Assembly (NCBI GenBank): GCA_900551885.1
Contig: URXS01000051.1
Location: 1-14,044 of the forward strand
Reading direction: 5' to 3'
Source of the DNA: an uncultured Oscillibacter sp.
GTDB lineage: Bacteria; Bacillota; Clostridia; Oscillospirales; Oscillospiraceae
DNA length: 14,044 nucleotides
The position numbers and the translations under genes were made by a program. The notes under the pieces are model-generated. The model was not told the origin of the DNA, ran no database searches, and worked only from the letters and a program-made list of their open reading frames with translations. Shown here piece after piece: positions 1 to 6,658 of the stretch. Position 1 is the stretch's first letter; each line of letters begins with the position of its first letter.

Positions 1-409
1 CCCAGCCGTAGACTTCCGCCCCGGCGGCGGGGTCCTCGGCGGCGCCGATGGTGACGGACACCGTCATGGGGTCCACCCGAACGCTCCGCCGGGTGCGGCC
101 CAAGGCCTTTTTCAGCGGAGGGCCCAGGGTCCGCGCCGCCTCCTTCACGTCCGCCGCCGTCACTTTGGGAAAGCGGGATTTTTCTTTCTTTTCCTTGGAA
201 GTTTTCGGCGTTTTTTCCTTCTTTTTCGCCTCTTTTGGCGGCTGCCTGGGCTCTTTTTCCTCTTCGCCCGTCAAAGGGATGCGAAACGGTCCCAGCGTCA
301 GGACCACCGAGACCGGCGCCTCCCCGAAGCGGACCCGGACGCCGATTCGGGTCCGGCCGATCAGCACCGCCAATACGATCAGGATGCCCAAAATCCACAG
401 CCAAATCAC
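1..409 (-). CDS. DUF2953-like membrane protein (partial, C-terminus off the left edge)
   Basis: About 136 codons of an open frame start at a GTG (409-407) and run off the left end without a stop. The start is fixed by an ideal Shine-Dalgarno AAAGGAGG (417-424) seven bases upstream. The N-terminus is one hydrophobic segment (residues 2-16, rich in I, L and V). It is followed by a short beta-rich stretch and then a very basic, lysine- and glutamate-rich linker around residues 50-80. This profile matches the DUF2953 proteins that commonly follow scpA-scpB in Clostridia, often just before a GerW/YtfJ-type sporulation gene; that is family knowledge, and the next gene is outside the window. No enzymatic motif is visible. 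It lies 46 bp after scpB with no terminator between, so it is probably the fourth gene of the M50-scpA-scpB operon. The family call rests on N-terminal features and context only. Confidence 0.72.
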   Translation of the reverse strand, partial: MIWLWILGILIVLAVLIGRTRIGVRVRFGEAPVSVVLTLGPFRIPLTGEEEKEPRQPPKEAKKKEKTPKTSKEKKEKSRFPKVTAADVKEAARTLGPPLKKALGRTRRSVRVDPMTVSVTIGAAEDPAAGAEVYGW

Positions 410-455
410 AGCGGTGCCTCCTTTCTTTTTTTTTGCCGTTTTCAAACGGCGGTTT

Positions 456-1103
456 TCAGGGCAACTCCTGCTCCCCGGTCTCCTCCGCGGGGGGGCCGGC
501 GGTCTCCGGCGTGTCGGCGCCGGTGATCTCTGCCCCGTCGGCGGGGTCCACGATCTCGCCGTTTTCGTTGATGCGCATCTGCCCCTCGCCGCCCAAATCC
601 GGCATCTCCGGCAGGTCGTCCAGGCTGTCCAGGTGGAAGGCCCGCAGGAAATTCCGGGTGGTCCGGTACAGGTGGGGCCGGCCCGGCACCTGGAGCCGTC
701 CGCACTCCTCGATCAGCTTCCGCTCCAGCAGAAGGCCGATGGTATAGGCGCTGTCCACCCCCCGGATCTGGTCCACGTAGGCCCGGGTGGTGGGCTGGTA
801 GTAGGCGATGATGGTCAGCACTTCCAGGGCCGGCTGGCTCAGCCGGGCGGGCTTGCGGATCTCAAAGGCCTTGCGGATCACGTCGGCGTAGTCCGGGGCG
901 GAGCACATCTGCCAGCAGTCCTCCATCCGCACCAGGCGGACGCCCCGCCGCTCATAGGCGTAGTAGTCCATCAGCTTCTGGAGCACCTGCTCCACCGTGG
1001 GCCGGTCCAGGTCCAGTGCCACGCAGATCCGGTCCACCTTCACCGGCTCGCCGGAGGCGAACAGGATGCCTTCGATGGCGGATTCCACTTCTCTCATCTC
1101 CAC
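456..1103 (-). CDS. scpB: ScpB, segregation and condensation protein B
   Basis: This 215-residue protein is the winged-helix kleisin-associated subunit that works with ScpA and SMC to condense and segregate the chromosome on the nucleoid. The N-terminal winged-helix region opens with an IEGILFASGEPV-type signature near residues 9-20. The middle has the characteristic LSQPALEVLTIIAYYQP helix around residues 88-104 and a RGVDS turn soon after, both hallmark ScpB motifs. The C-terminal ~45 residues are acidic and low in complexity, as is usual for the family. The start is GTG at 1103, with AAGGAGG about ten bases upstream; an ATG two codons inside is an alternative. It follows scpA by 19 bases, which indicates co-transcription. 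Length and motifs agree with the family and nothing is missing. Confidence 0.95.
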   Translation of the reverse strand: MEMREVESAIEGILFASGEPVKVDRICVALDLDRPTVEQVLQKLMDYYAYERRGVRLVRMEDCWQMCSAPDYADVIRKAFEIRKPARLSQPALEVLTIIAYYQPTTRAYVDQIRGVDSAYTIGLLLERKLIEECGRLQVPGRPHLYRTTRNFLRAFHLDSLDDLPEMPDLGGEGQMRINENGEIVDPADGAEITGADTPETAGPPAEETGEQELP

Positions 1104-1122
1104 GGGGCTTCCCCCCTCCTTG

Positions 1123-1905
1123 TCAGAATTTCAGCTCCTCAGGCACCTCGCCCTCCTGGCGGACGGTGCAGTCCCTCTCGGACCCGGCCAGGTGCAGCAC
1201 ATGGGCCCGGCACAGCTCCAGCACCGCCAGGAAGGTGGCCACCACCTCGCTGCGGCTGCGGTTGCCCCGGAACAGCAGCAAAAACCGGGTGACGCCGTGG
1301 CGCCCCAGCCGCTGCAAAATCTCTTTCGCCTTGCTCTCCACCGGGTAGGGCTCGTGGCGGACAATGTCCTGGAAGGCGGACCGGGGCGGCGGCAGGCGCC
1401 GCTCCGCCCGGTTCTGGATCTCCGCCATGGCCAGCACCAGGTCCGCCGGCTGGTGGTGGTACTCGTAGATCTTCCCCCGCTCCACCGGCTCCGGGTCCCG
1501 GGTCAGGATGTTGCGGCCGAACTCCCCCATGGGGCCCAGGCGGGCGGCCATGGCCTTGACCCGGCCATAGTTCTCGCTGCGGCGGCGCTCCTCCAGGGAC
1601 TGGATCAGGGCCTCCATCTCGCTCTGGGCCTCCTGGTCCTCGATGGAGAGGAGCATCCGGGTCTTGATATACACCAGATGGGAGGCCATGGTCACGAACT
1701 CGCTGGCCACCTCCAGGTCCATCTTTTGCCGCTTTTCCAGCCATTGGAGGTACTGGTCGCAGATCAGGGAGATGGAGATGTCCTGGATCTCCATTTTGTT
1801 CTTGCCCAGCAGGAACAAGATCAGGTCCAGGGGTCCCTCAAAGTCCTGCATCTCCTCTTCCCGGCCCCGGACCACCTTTTCCAGTTTGAATACGGGGTTT
1901 TCCAA
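1123..1905 (-). CDS. scpA: ScpA, segregation and condensation protein A (kleisin)
   Basis: This is the kleisin subunit of the SMC-ScpAB condensin complex, which bridges the SMC heads and binds ScpB dimers. The N-terminal hallmark FEGPLDLILFLLGKNK lies near residues 20-36, followed by the MEIQDISISLICDQYL helix and the ASEFVTMASHLVYIKTRMLL helix that contacts the SMC neck. The C-terminal winged helix (last ~80 residues) contains the V-T-R-F-L-L-L-F segment. From the chosen start the protein has 260 residues, normal for the family. I chose a TTG start (1905-1903) because AGGTG sits six bases upstream and the resulting MENPVFKLE start resembles relatives; a GTG at 1914 in the same frame is the alternative and would overlap the upstream M50 gene. 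It is translated closely after the M50 protease gene and before scpB. Confidence 0.94.
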   Translation of the reverse strand: MENPVFKLEKVVRGREEEMQDFEGPLDLILFLLGKNKMEIQDISISLICDQYLQWLEKRQKMDLEVASEFVTMASHLVYIKTRMLLSIEDQEAQSEMEALIQSLEERRRSENYGRVKAMAARLGPMGEFGRNILTRDPEPVERGKIYEYHHQPADLVLAMAEIQNRAERRLPPPRSAFQDIVRHEPYPVESKAKEILQRLGRHGVTRFLLLFRGNRSRSEVVATFLAVLELCRAHVLHLAGSERDCTVRQEGEVPEELKF

Positions 1906-1915
1906 TCCATTCACC

Positions 1916-2578
1916 TCAGGCAAAGATCAACGTCACGAAGGCGTTGTAAATCGCAAAAATTCCACGGCTGATGACGCCGCCGCCGATACCCAGGATGGAC
2001 AGCACCAGCAGCACCGCCAGGCCATACCGCTCATAGCGGAGCTGGGTCACGTACAGCCGGTCCGGCAGCAGAGCCCCCAGCACCTTGGACCCGTCCAGGG
2101 GCGGGATGGGAATCAGGTTGAACACCCCCAGGCCGATGGACAGGGGCGCCAATGTGTACAGCAGAAAGTACAGCAGCCGGTTCCATCCTGGCGTATCAGG
2201 ACTGTAAAGGTAAACCCCTTTCGCCATCAGCAGGGCCAGAAAGGCCAGCACCAGATTGCTGACCGGCCCCGCCAGGGCGGTAAGGGCCATGCCCTTCTTG
2301 GGGTTTTTGAAGTACCGGGGGTCCACCGGCACGGGCTTTGCCCAGCCGAAGCCCGCCACGAACATGAAAAGCAGGCCGATCCAGTCGATGTGGCGCAGGG
2401 GGTTCAGGCTCAGGCGGTGCATGGATTTGGCGGTGGGGTCGCCCAGGGCCAGGGCAGCCAGGCCGTGGCAGGTCTCGTGGACCGTCAGGCAAAGAAAAAT
2501 CGCGGCCACCCGCAAGACCGCGTCCCACATGGAGGAAAAGTCCAGGGCCTGGAACAGTTGATGAAGATAGTGCAGCAT
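1916..2578 (-). CDS. Site-2 protease family (peptidase M50) membrane metalloprotease
   Basis: This 220-residue polytopic membrane protein has the zinc-binding HExxH as HETCH at residues 34-38, inside the first long hydrophobic segment. The second metal-ligand motif, NLIPIPPLDG, is at about residues 154-163; its aspartate is the expected third zinc ligand. The family cleaves substrates within the membrane (RseP and SpoIVFB are relatives), but this short, PDZ-less type resembles the YwhC/rhomboid-sized S2P group whose substrates are generally unknown. A PDZ domain is absent, as usual for the short forms. It begins with ATG at 2578 behind a weak GGGGAAC site, is the first gene behind the 2616-2644 promoter, and ends about ten bases before the scpA start. 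The M50-scpA-scpB arrangement recurs in Firmicutes, so shared expression is more likely than a direct functional link. Confidence 0.92.
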   Translation of the reverse strand: MLHYLHQLFQALDFSSMWDAVLRVAAIFLCLTVHETCHGLAALALGDPTAKSMHRLSLNPLRHIDWIGLLFMFVAGFGWAKPVPVDPRYFKNPKKGMALTALAGPVSNLVLAFLALLMAKGVYLYSPDTPGWNRLLYFLLYTLAPLSIGLGVFNLIPIPPLDGSKVLGALLPDRLYVTQLRYERYGLAVLLVLSILGIGGGVISRGIFAIYNAFVTLIFA

Positions 2579-2615
2579 GTCAGTTCCCCGTCATCATAAC
2601 CTAAAAGATAGAAGT

Positions 2616-2644
2616 ATTATACCAGCTTCTCCCCTGTAATACAA
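2616..2644 (-). promoter_or_regulatory. SigA-type promoter of the M50-scpA-scpB-DUF2953 operon
   Basis: On the minus strand the -35 TTGTAT (2639-2644) is separated by 17 bp from a perfect -10 TATAAT (2616-2621), preceded by a TGG extended -10. Transcription should begin near 2608, giving a leader of about 30 nt before the ATG at 2578. Confidence 0.85.
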
Positions 2645-2769
2645 GGAAAATCCCCGGATTTCTCCCCCTTCGCGGACTTCCGGCGGGCGGGACCTGCATC
2701 CGGCATTTGCCGTCCTTTCCCCCTTGGCCAAAGGCCCGGGAACGGCACAGCGTCCCAGGCCGCAGAGAC

Positions 2770-2794
2770 GGGCGGGACCCGTCCGGTCCCGCCC
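2770..2794 (-). terminator. GC-rich hairpin after the helicase gene, possible terminator
   Basis: A perfect 10-bp inverted repeat, GGGCGGGACC and its complement with a 5-nt loop, lies just after the helicase stop codon (2801-2803). There is no T-tract behind it on the minus strand, so it is a weak or non-canonical terminator, or a 3'-end stabiliser. The rest of 2645-2769 holds no convincing gene; it contains another copy of the same 10-mer at 2685-2694. Confidence 0.5.
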
Positions 2795-2800
2795 CCTGAT

Positions 2801-4954
2801 TCAGCACCGCTCCAGCTTCGCCCGGAAGGAGATCCGCCGTGGCGTGTCCAGCTCGTCGAACTGGATGAGATGGGCACCCTTGTCCAGATCCGCCTCCAGC
2901 ACGGTCCCCGTGCCGAACAGGGCGTGGCGCACCCGCTGTCCGGCGGGAAAGATGATCTGGCTGTCGTCCTGGGGCAGATATCGCCGGCTGCGGTCGATGG
3001 CCTCCCGGGCCTCCCGCACAAGGCCGTCCCTGGGCGGCACCGGGAAGGTCAGCAAACCGGGGTCAATATCCAGCACAAACCGGGAGGGGTACCGGGGGGA
3101 ACCGTCGAAGTTCCGGCCCTCGGCGGCGGAGAGGTACAGCCCCTTCTCCGCTCTCGTCAGCGCCACGAAGGCCAGCCGCCGCTCCTCCTCCATGCCCTGG
3201 AGCGTCCGCACCTTCCGGGAGGGGAAAATCCCCTCGCTCATGCCGCAGAGAAACACATAGGGGAATTCCAGGCCCTTGGCGGCGTGGACGGTCATCAGCT
3301 TCACCTTGTCCCCCGCTTCGGCGGCGTCGGCGTTGGTGAACAGGGCCACATGGGTCAGGTAGTGCTCCAGGGTCACCTCCTCGCCGCAGGTGGTCTCGTA
3401 CTCGTACACCGACTGCTTCAGCTCCGCCAGATTGTCCAGACGCTCCTGGCTGCCCTCGGTGCGCAGCATCTTCTCATAGCCGCTGTCATCCAACAGGGCC
3501 GACAGCACCTCCGACACCGGCCGGCCCTCGTACCCGGCGGCGTATCGCTCCACCAGGGCCACCAGCCGGGCCGCCCCGGTGCCCTTGAACAGGGGGTCCT
3601 CCAGGTTATCCCGTAAGGTATGGTAGAGAGAGGTACCGGCCTTCTGGGCGGCCTCCTCCAAAAAGGCCATCCGCCGCTTGCCCAGGTTCCGCTTGGGCAC
3701 GTTGGCCACCCGCCGGAAGGACAGGTCGTCCTTGTAAGCGATCAGGCGCAGATAGCTGAGGGCGTCCTTGATCTCCATGCGGCCAAAGAAAGGGACGCCG
3801 CTGTAGATGGTGTAGGGAATTTTTGCCCGCAGCAGGGCCTCCTCCACCGCCCGGCTTACGTAGTGGGCCCGGTACAGGACCGTCATGTCCCGGTAGGCCG
3901 CGCCCTCCCCATGGAGATGCGCCATCTCCCCTGCCATCCAGTCCGCCTCCGCCTCCTGGGTGGGGGCAAAGCGGCACACCACCGGCGCGCCGGCAGGCAG
4001 CGTGGCGGTCAGGTTTTTGGGGATGCGGTGGGTGTTTTTTTCGATCAGGCTGTTGGCTGCCGCCAGAATCTCCGGGGTGGAGCGGTAGTTCTCGGTCATC
4101 ATGACGGTCTTGGTGCCTGGAAAGTGCTGGTCAAAATCCAGCAGGTACTTCATGTCGGCGCCCCGCCAGGTGTAGATGGTCTGGTCCGGGTCCCCCACGA
4201 TGAAGAGGTTTTTGTGGTAGCCGCACAGGACCTCCATCAGCTCGTACTGGAGGGCGTCGATGTCCTGGAACTCGTCGATCATGATGTACTCCAGCCGCTG
4301 CTGCCACTTCAGCCGGATGTCCGGGTGCTCCTGGAAGATGTACAGGGAGAACTTGATCAGGTCATTGTAGTCCAGGCCGAAGCACTTCTTCTCCTGGTAA
4401 AGATAGCCGTAGAAGATGATATCCGTGGGGCTGTCCGCTTGGTCGTACTTCTCCTTCAGGGTGTCCAGGGACAGGGTGATCATGTCCTGGTAGTAGTCCG
4501 GGCGCTTGAACAGCTTCTGCACCTCGATCATGTCCCGGGCGGCGGAGAAGGTCATGTCCCGGAGGGACAATCCCCGCTCCTCATAGATGATCTGGAGCAT
4601 GGCGTCGATGTCGCTGTTGTCCAGCACCAGAAAGCTCTTGGGGTACTGGACGGCGTGGCTATCCTCCTGGAGGATGGAGACGCAGAAGCCGTGGAAGGTG
4701 TTGATGTAGCCGGTGTCGTTGTCCCCGGTGAGCTGATGGATGCGCTGGCGCATCTCATTGGCGGATTTGTTGGTGAAGGTGACGCAGAGGATGTTCCCCG
4801 GCAAAATCCCCAGCTCCTCCACCAGGTAGGCAAAGCGGTGGGATAAGGCCCGGGTCTTGCCGGAGCCCGCCCCGGCGATGACCCGGACGAAGCCCTCGGT
4901 CTCCGTGACCGCCTGGCGCTGGGCGGGATTCAGTCTTTGCAGCAGGTCTTCCAT
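2801..4954 (-). CDS. pcrA: UvrD/PcrA-type superfamily 1 DNA helicase
   Basis: This 717-residue 3'-to-5' ATP-dependent DNA helicase would serve DNA repair and replication-fork rescue. SF1A motifs appear in order: Q motif LNPAQRQAV (8-16), Walker A GAGSGKT (28-34), motif Ia TFTNKSANEM (59-68), Walker B DEFQD (227-231), motif III GDPDQTIYTWRG (254-265), motif IV ENYRST (288-293), motif V TVHAAKGLEF (555-564) and motif VI VALTRAEKGLYL (597-608). Residues about 672-709 form a GQRVRHALFGTGTV-type Tudor-like C-terminal domain, which in PcrA/UvrD contacts RNA polymerase. The ATG at 4954 has AAGGAGG seven bases upstream. It has its own promoter and seems monocistronic. The gene symbol is provisional: many Clostridia carry a second PcrA-like paralogue, and this protein could be that one rather than the main PcrA. 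All catalytic motifs are intact. Confidence 0.92.
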   Translation of the reverse strand: MEDLLQRLNPAQRQAVTETEGFVRVIAGAGSGKTRALSHRFAYLVEELGILPGNILCVTFTNKSANEMRQRIHQLTGDNDTGYINTFHGFCVSILQEDSHAVQYPKSFLVLDNSDIDAMLQIIYEERGLSLRDMTFSAARDMIEVQKLFKRPDYYQDMITLSLDTLKEKYDQADSPTDIIFYGYLYQEKKCFGLDYNDLIKFSLYIFQEHPDIRLKWQQRLEYIMIDEFQDIDALQYELMEVLCGYHKNLFIVGDPDQTIYTWRGADMKYLLDFDQHFPGTKTVMMTENYRSTPEILAAANSLIEKNTHRIPKNLTATLPAGAPVVCRFAPTQEAEADWMAGEMAHLHGEGAAYRDMTVLYRAHYVSRAVEEALLRAKIPYTIYSGVPFFGRMEIKDALSYLRLIAYKDDLSFRRVANVPKRNLGKRRMAFLEEAAQKAGTSLYHTLRDNLEDPLFKGTGAARLVALVERYAAGYEGRPVSEVLSALLDDSGYEKMLRTEGSQERLDNLAELKQSVYEYETTCGEEVTLEHYLTHVALFTNADAAEAGDKVKLMTVHAAKGLEFPYVFLCGMSEGIFPSRKVRTLQGMEEERRLAFVALTRAEKGLYLSAAEGRNFDGSPRYPSRFVLDIDPGLLTFPVPPRDGLVREAREAIDRSRRYLPQDDSQIIFPAGQRVRHALFGTGTVLEADLDKGAHLIQFDELDTPRRISFRAKLERC

Positions 4955-4989
4955 AGGAACGCCTCCTTCAATCGAACATCTGTTTTTTC

Positions 4990-5018
4990 ATTATAACACG
5001 TCCCCCTCCACCGCTCAA
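4990..5018 (-). promoter_or_regulatory. SigA-type promoter of the helicase gene
   Basis: On the minus strand the -35 TTGAGC (5013-5018) is 17 bp from a perfect -10 TATAAT (4990-4995), with a TGT extension. The start site would be near 4983, giving a leader of about 30 nt. The -35 lies only three bases beyond the U-tract of the upstream gene's terminator. Confidence 0.83.
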
Positions 5019-5021
5019 CCC

Positions 5022-5057
5022 AAAAAGAGGCGGCGCCGGGAAAAACACGGCGCCGCC
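5022..5057 (-). terminator. Intrinsic terminator of the SLH/transglutaminase-like gene
   Basis: A perfect 10-bp stem (GGCGGCGCCG paired with its complement, 5048-5057 with 5029-5038) with a 9-nt loop is followed on the minus strand by TCTTTTT (5022-5028). It lies about ten bases after the stop codon of the gene at 5069. Confidence 0.9.
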
Positions 5058-5068
5058 GGGGAAAGGGC

Positions 5069-6178
5069 TCACAGATAGGGGTGCTGGTAGGGCGCCGGCT
5101 CCGGTCCGCAGTAGAGGCCGTAGGCGTCGCAGATCCAGTAGGTGCCGTCGTCCATCTTCACCCGGCACCACTGGTGGTCCCACTGGTTCTCGTTGACGTG
5201 CTCGTAGGGGATGCCCAGCATGTTCAGACACAGCCCCGTGGCCCGGGTGCACCCGGCGCAGGAGGAGACACCTGCCACGAAGTAGCCGTAGGGGTCGTTG
5301 TAATGGGGAACGGAGGTGGTGTAGGTGACCTGTCCGCTGTCCACCATGGCCCGCAGGGCCACGGCGATGCCGGTGAGCTGGTCCTCCCGGGGCAGGTCCG
5401 CCAGAGGCGTTACCACCGCCAGCGCCGCGTCGTAGGCTGCCTGGAACTCCGCGTCGGTGCATTTCTTCTTCAGGCTGGCCAGATTCTGCAACTGGCTGAT
5501 GGGCACCGGCTGGAAGGGAGCCTTCTCCAGGGTGATGGCCTTGCGTTGGGCAGGCTCCGCCATGCGGCCGATGATGGCGGCCGCCGCGCCCCGGGTGATG
5601 GAGCTGCCGGGATAGAAGGTGCCCTTGGCGTCGCTGCCCGTCAGGACACCGGCCCGGTACAGCCGGTACACGGCGTCATAGCAGGCGCTGCCGGCGTCCA
5701 CATCCGGCACGGCGCCCTCCTCGATGTCGCTGATGGCCGGCAGGGCCGCGTCCGGCAGGGCGCTGCTCAAGATCATGGCGAAGGTCCCCCGGGTGACGGA
5801 GACGTCGTAGCCGTCGAACCGGCAGACAATGCCGTTTTCACCGGCGTAGTCCACGTAGGACTGGTACCAGGGGTCGGCAGTGGCAAATTCCGCCCCGTCG
5901 TCCACGTAGCCGCTGTGGAGGCGGCAGGCCATGACGATGGCCTGGGCCACGGTCAGATTGCTGTCCACATCGAAATAGATGGTGGTCTTCCCGCCCATGA
6001 TACCGTATTCATAGGCCGTCTGGACGTTGGCGGCACACCAGAGGTCTGCGGGCACGTCGGTGAACTGGCCCGGCGTGTAGGTGTTGACCTTTTGCAGGCC
6101 GCCCTCCGCCGCCAGGACGGGGACACACAAAGACACCGCCAGCACCGCCGCCAGCAGGCCGGAGACAAGCTTTTTCAT
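5069..6178 (-). CDS. Secreted SLH-repeat protein with C-terminal transglutaminase-like domain
   Basis: This 369-residue exported protein begins with a classic signal peptide: MKK, a hydrophobic core, then VLA-A, predicting cleavage near residue 23. Three SLH-like repeats follow: about 38-90 (FTDVPADLW start), about 95-150 (a degenerate one with DPWYQSYVDYAGENGI) and about 160-215 (AVYRLYRAGVLTG, then an ITRGAAAAIIGRM helix). SLH repeats usually anchor proteins to pyruvylated wall polymers. The last ~70 residues look like a transglutaminase/cysteine-protease core: the Cys in SSCAGC (C307), then LGIP fourteen residues on, H335 in DHQWCRV and D351 in WICDAYG make a plausible triad. The start ATG at 6178 has GGAGGG seven bases upstream; a TTG at 6193 in frame is less likely. 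Own promoter and terminator flank it. Substrate unknown; peptide or peptidoglycan-linked targets are guesses. Confidence 0.85.
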   Translation of the reverse strand: MKKLVSGLLAAVLAVSLCVPVLAAEGGLQKVNTYTPGQFTDVPADLWCAANVQTAYEYGIMGGKTTIYFDVDSNLTVAQAIVMACRLHSGYVDDGAEFATADPWYQSYVDYAGENGIVCRFDGYDVSVTRGTFAMILSSALPDAALPAISDIEEGAVPDVDAGSACYDAVYRLYRAGVLTGSDAKGTFYPGSSITRGAAAAIIGRMAEPAQRKAITLEKAPFQPVPISQLQNLASLKKKCTDAEFQAAYDAALAVVTPLADLPREDQLTGIAVALRAMVDSGQVTYTTSVPHYNDPYGYFVAGVSSCAGCTRATGLCLNMLGIPYEHVNENQWDHQWCRVKMDDGTYWICDAYGLYCGPEPAPYQHPYL

Positions 6179-6203
6179 GGGATTTCCCTCCAATCATCTG
6201 TTT

Positions 6204-6224
6204 CCCGGACAGCGCCCGTCCGGG
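6204..6224 (-). other. Hairpin in the 5' leader of the SLH gene
   Basis: A perfect 7-bp inverted repeat (CCCGGAC and complement) with a 7-nt loop would form at the very 5' end of the transcript, ahead of the GGAGGG ribosome site. It could stabilise the mRNA. It is too short, and lacks the conserved elements, to call a riboswitch. Confidence 0.5.
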
Positions 6225-6234
6225 TCCTGCCTTT

Positions 6235-6262
6235 ATTGTAGCAGGCCGCCCTGCCCTGTCAA
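6235..6262 (-). promoter_or_regulatory. SigA-type promoter of the SLH gene
   Basis: On the minus strand a perfect -35 TTGACA (6257-6262) is separated by 16 bp from -10 TACAAT (6235-6240), preceded by a TGC extension. The predicted start is near 6228, giving a ~50-nt leader. Confidence 0.87.
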
Positions 6263-6299
6263 TGGGGTTTTCTAAATTTTGGAAGGGGCAACAAAGCAG

Positions 6300-6335
6300 A
6301 AGGACCATCCCGGCAATATACGCGGGATGGTCCTT
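6300..6335 (-). terminator. Hairpin terminator closing the permease-DUF917-HyuA transcription unit
   Basis: A perfect 13-bp inverted repeat (AAGGACCATCCCG and complement, 6300-6312 with 6323-6335) has a 10-nt loop. The tail on the minus strand is only moderately T-rich (CTGCTTTGTTG), so termination may be partial. It starts about ten bases after the stop codon at 6345-6347, which suggests that the small frame ending there was once a proper gene end. Confidence 0.75.
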
Positions 6336-6344
6336 CCGTAAATT

Positions 6345-6642
6345 TCAGGATAGGCGCTTGGATGGAGCCGTCATGTAGGTGATGCGGCTGTGGCGCAGGC
6401 CCGTTCCGACCGTGAGCTCCAGCAGCATGACCCCCGGCCGCGCCGCCTCCGGCACAGGGATCCGGTAGCCGGCCTGGGGCAGGCGGGCCCGGACCGTCAC
6501 AATGCCGATCCGCTCCGCCATGCCTGGCGCCAGGTGCATGACCGGCTCAAAGCTGCCGAATGAGGTAACGATTGATGGATGCCTCCATTTCCGGGGAAAG
6601 CAGGCCCGGCACCGTCACGGGAACGACATCCAGCAATCTCAC
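6345..6642 (-). pseudogene. Unrecognised gene tail split between two frames (remnant, or +1 frameshifted small gene)
   Basis: No intact gene fits the ~310 bp after the HyuA stop. On the minus strand one frame runs from a GTG at 6642 to a TGA at 6547-6549 (about 31 codons). A second frame is open from about 6613 to the TGA at 6345-6347; its last 68 or so codons show the strongly G/C-ending codon use of the neighbours. Dropping one T at the CTT-TGA (6547-6552) joins them into about 99 residues, with LIRQL running into EPVMHLAPGM. The second part looks like alternating beta strands (GIVTVRARL, GVMLLELTVG). I do not recognise the family. There is no good ribosome site for the GTG, so a decayed 3' end of an acquired or lost gene is more likely than a working small protein. 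A hairpin terminator follows immediately. Confidence 0.45.
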
Positions 6643-6658
6643 AAAGGCAAGCGCCTTT

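Noticed and set aside
435..450. A small inverted repeat between scpB and the DUF2953 gene, as a terminator
   Set aside because: The stem is only 6 bp, and on the transcribed strand it is followed by A's, not T's. The two genes are likely co-transcribed.
2617..2706. A 29-codon minus-strand frame after the helicase with an AAAGGA-like site
   Set aside because: It runs through the promoter of the M50 operon and has no recognisable features. The site is weak and it would not be a stable independent gene.
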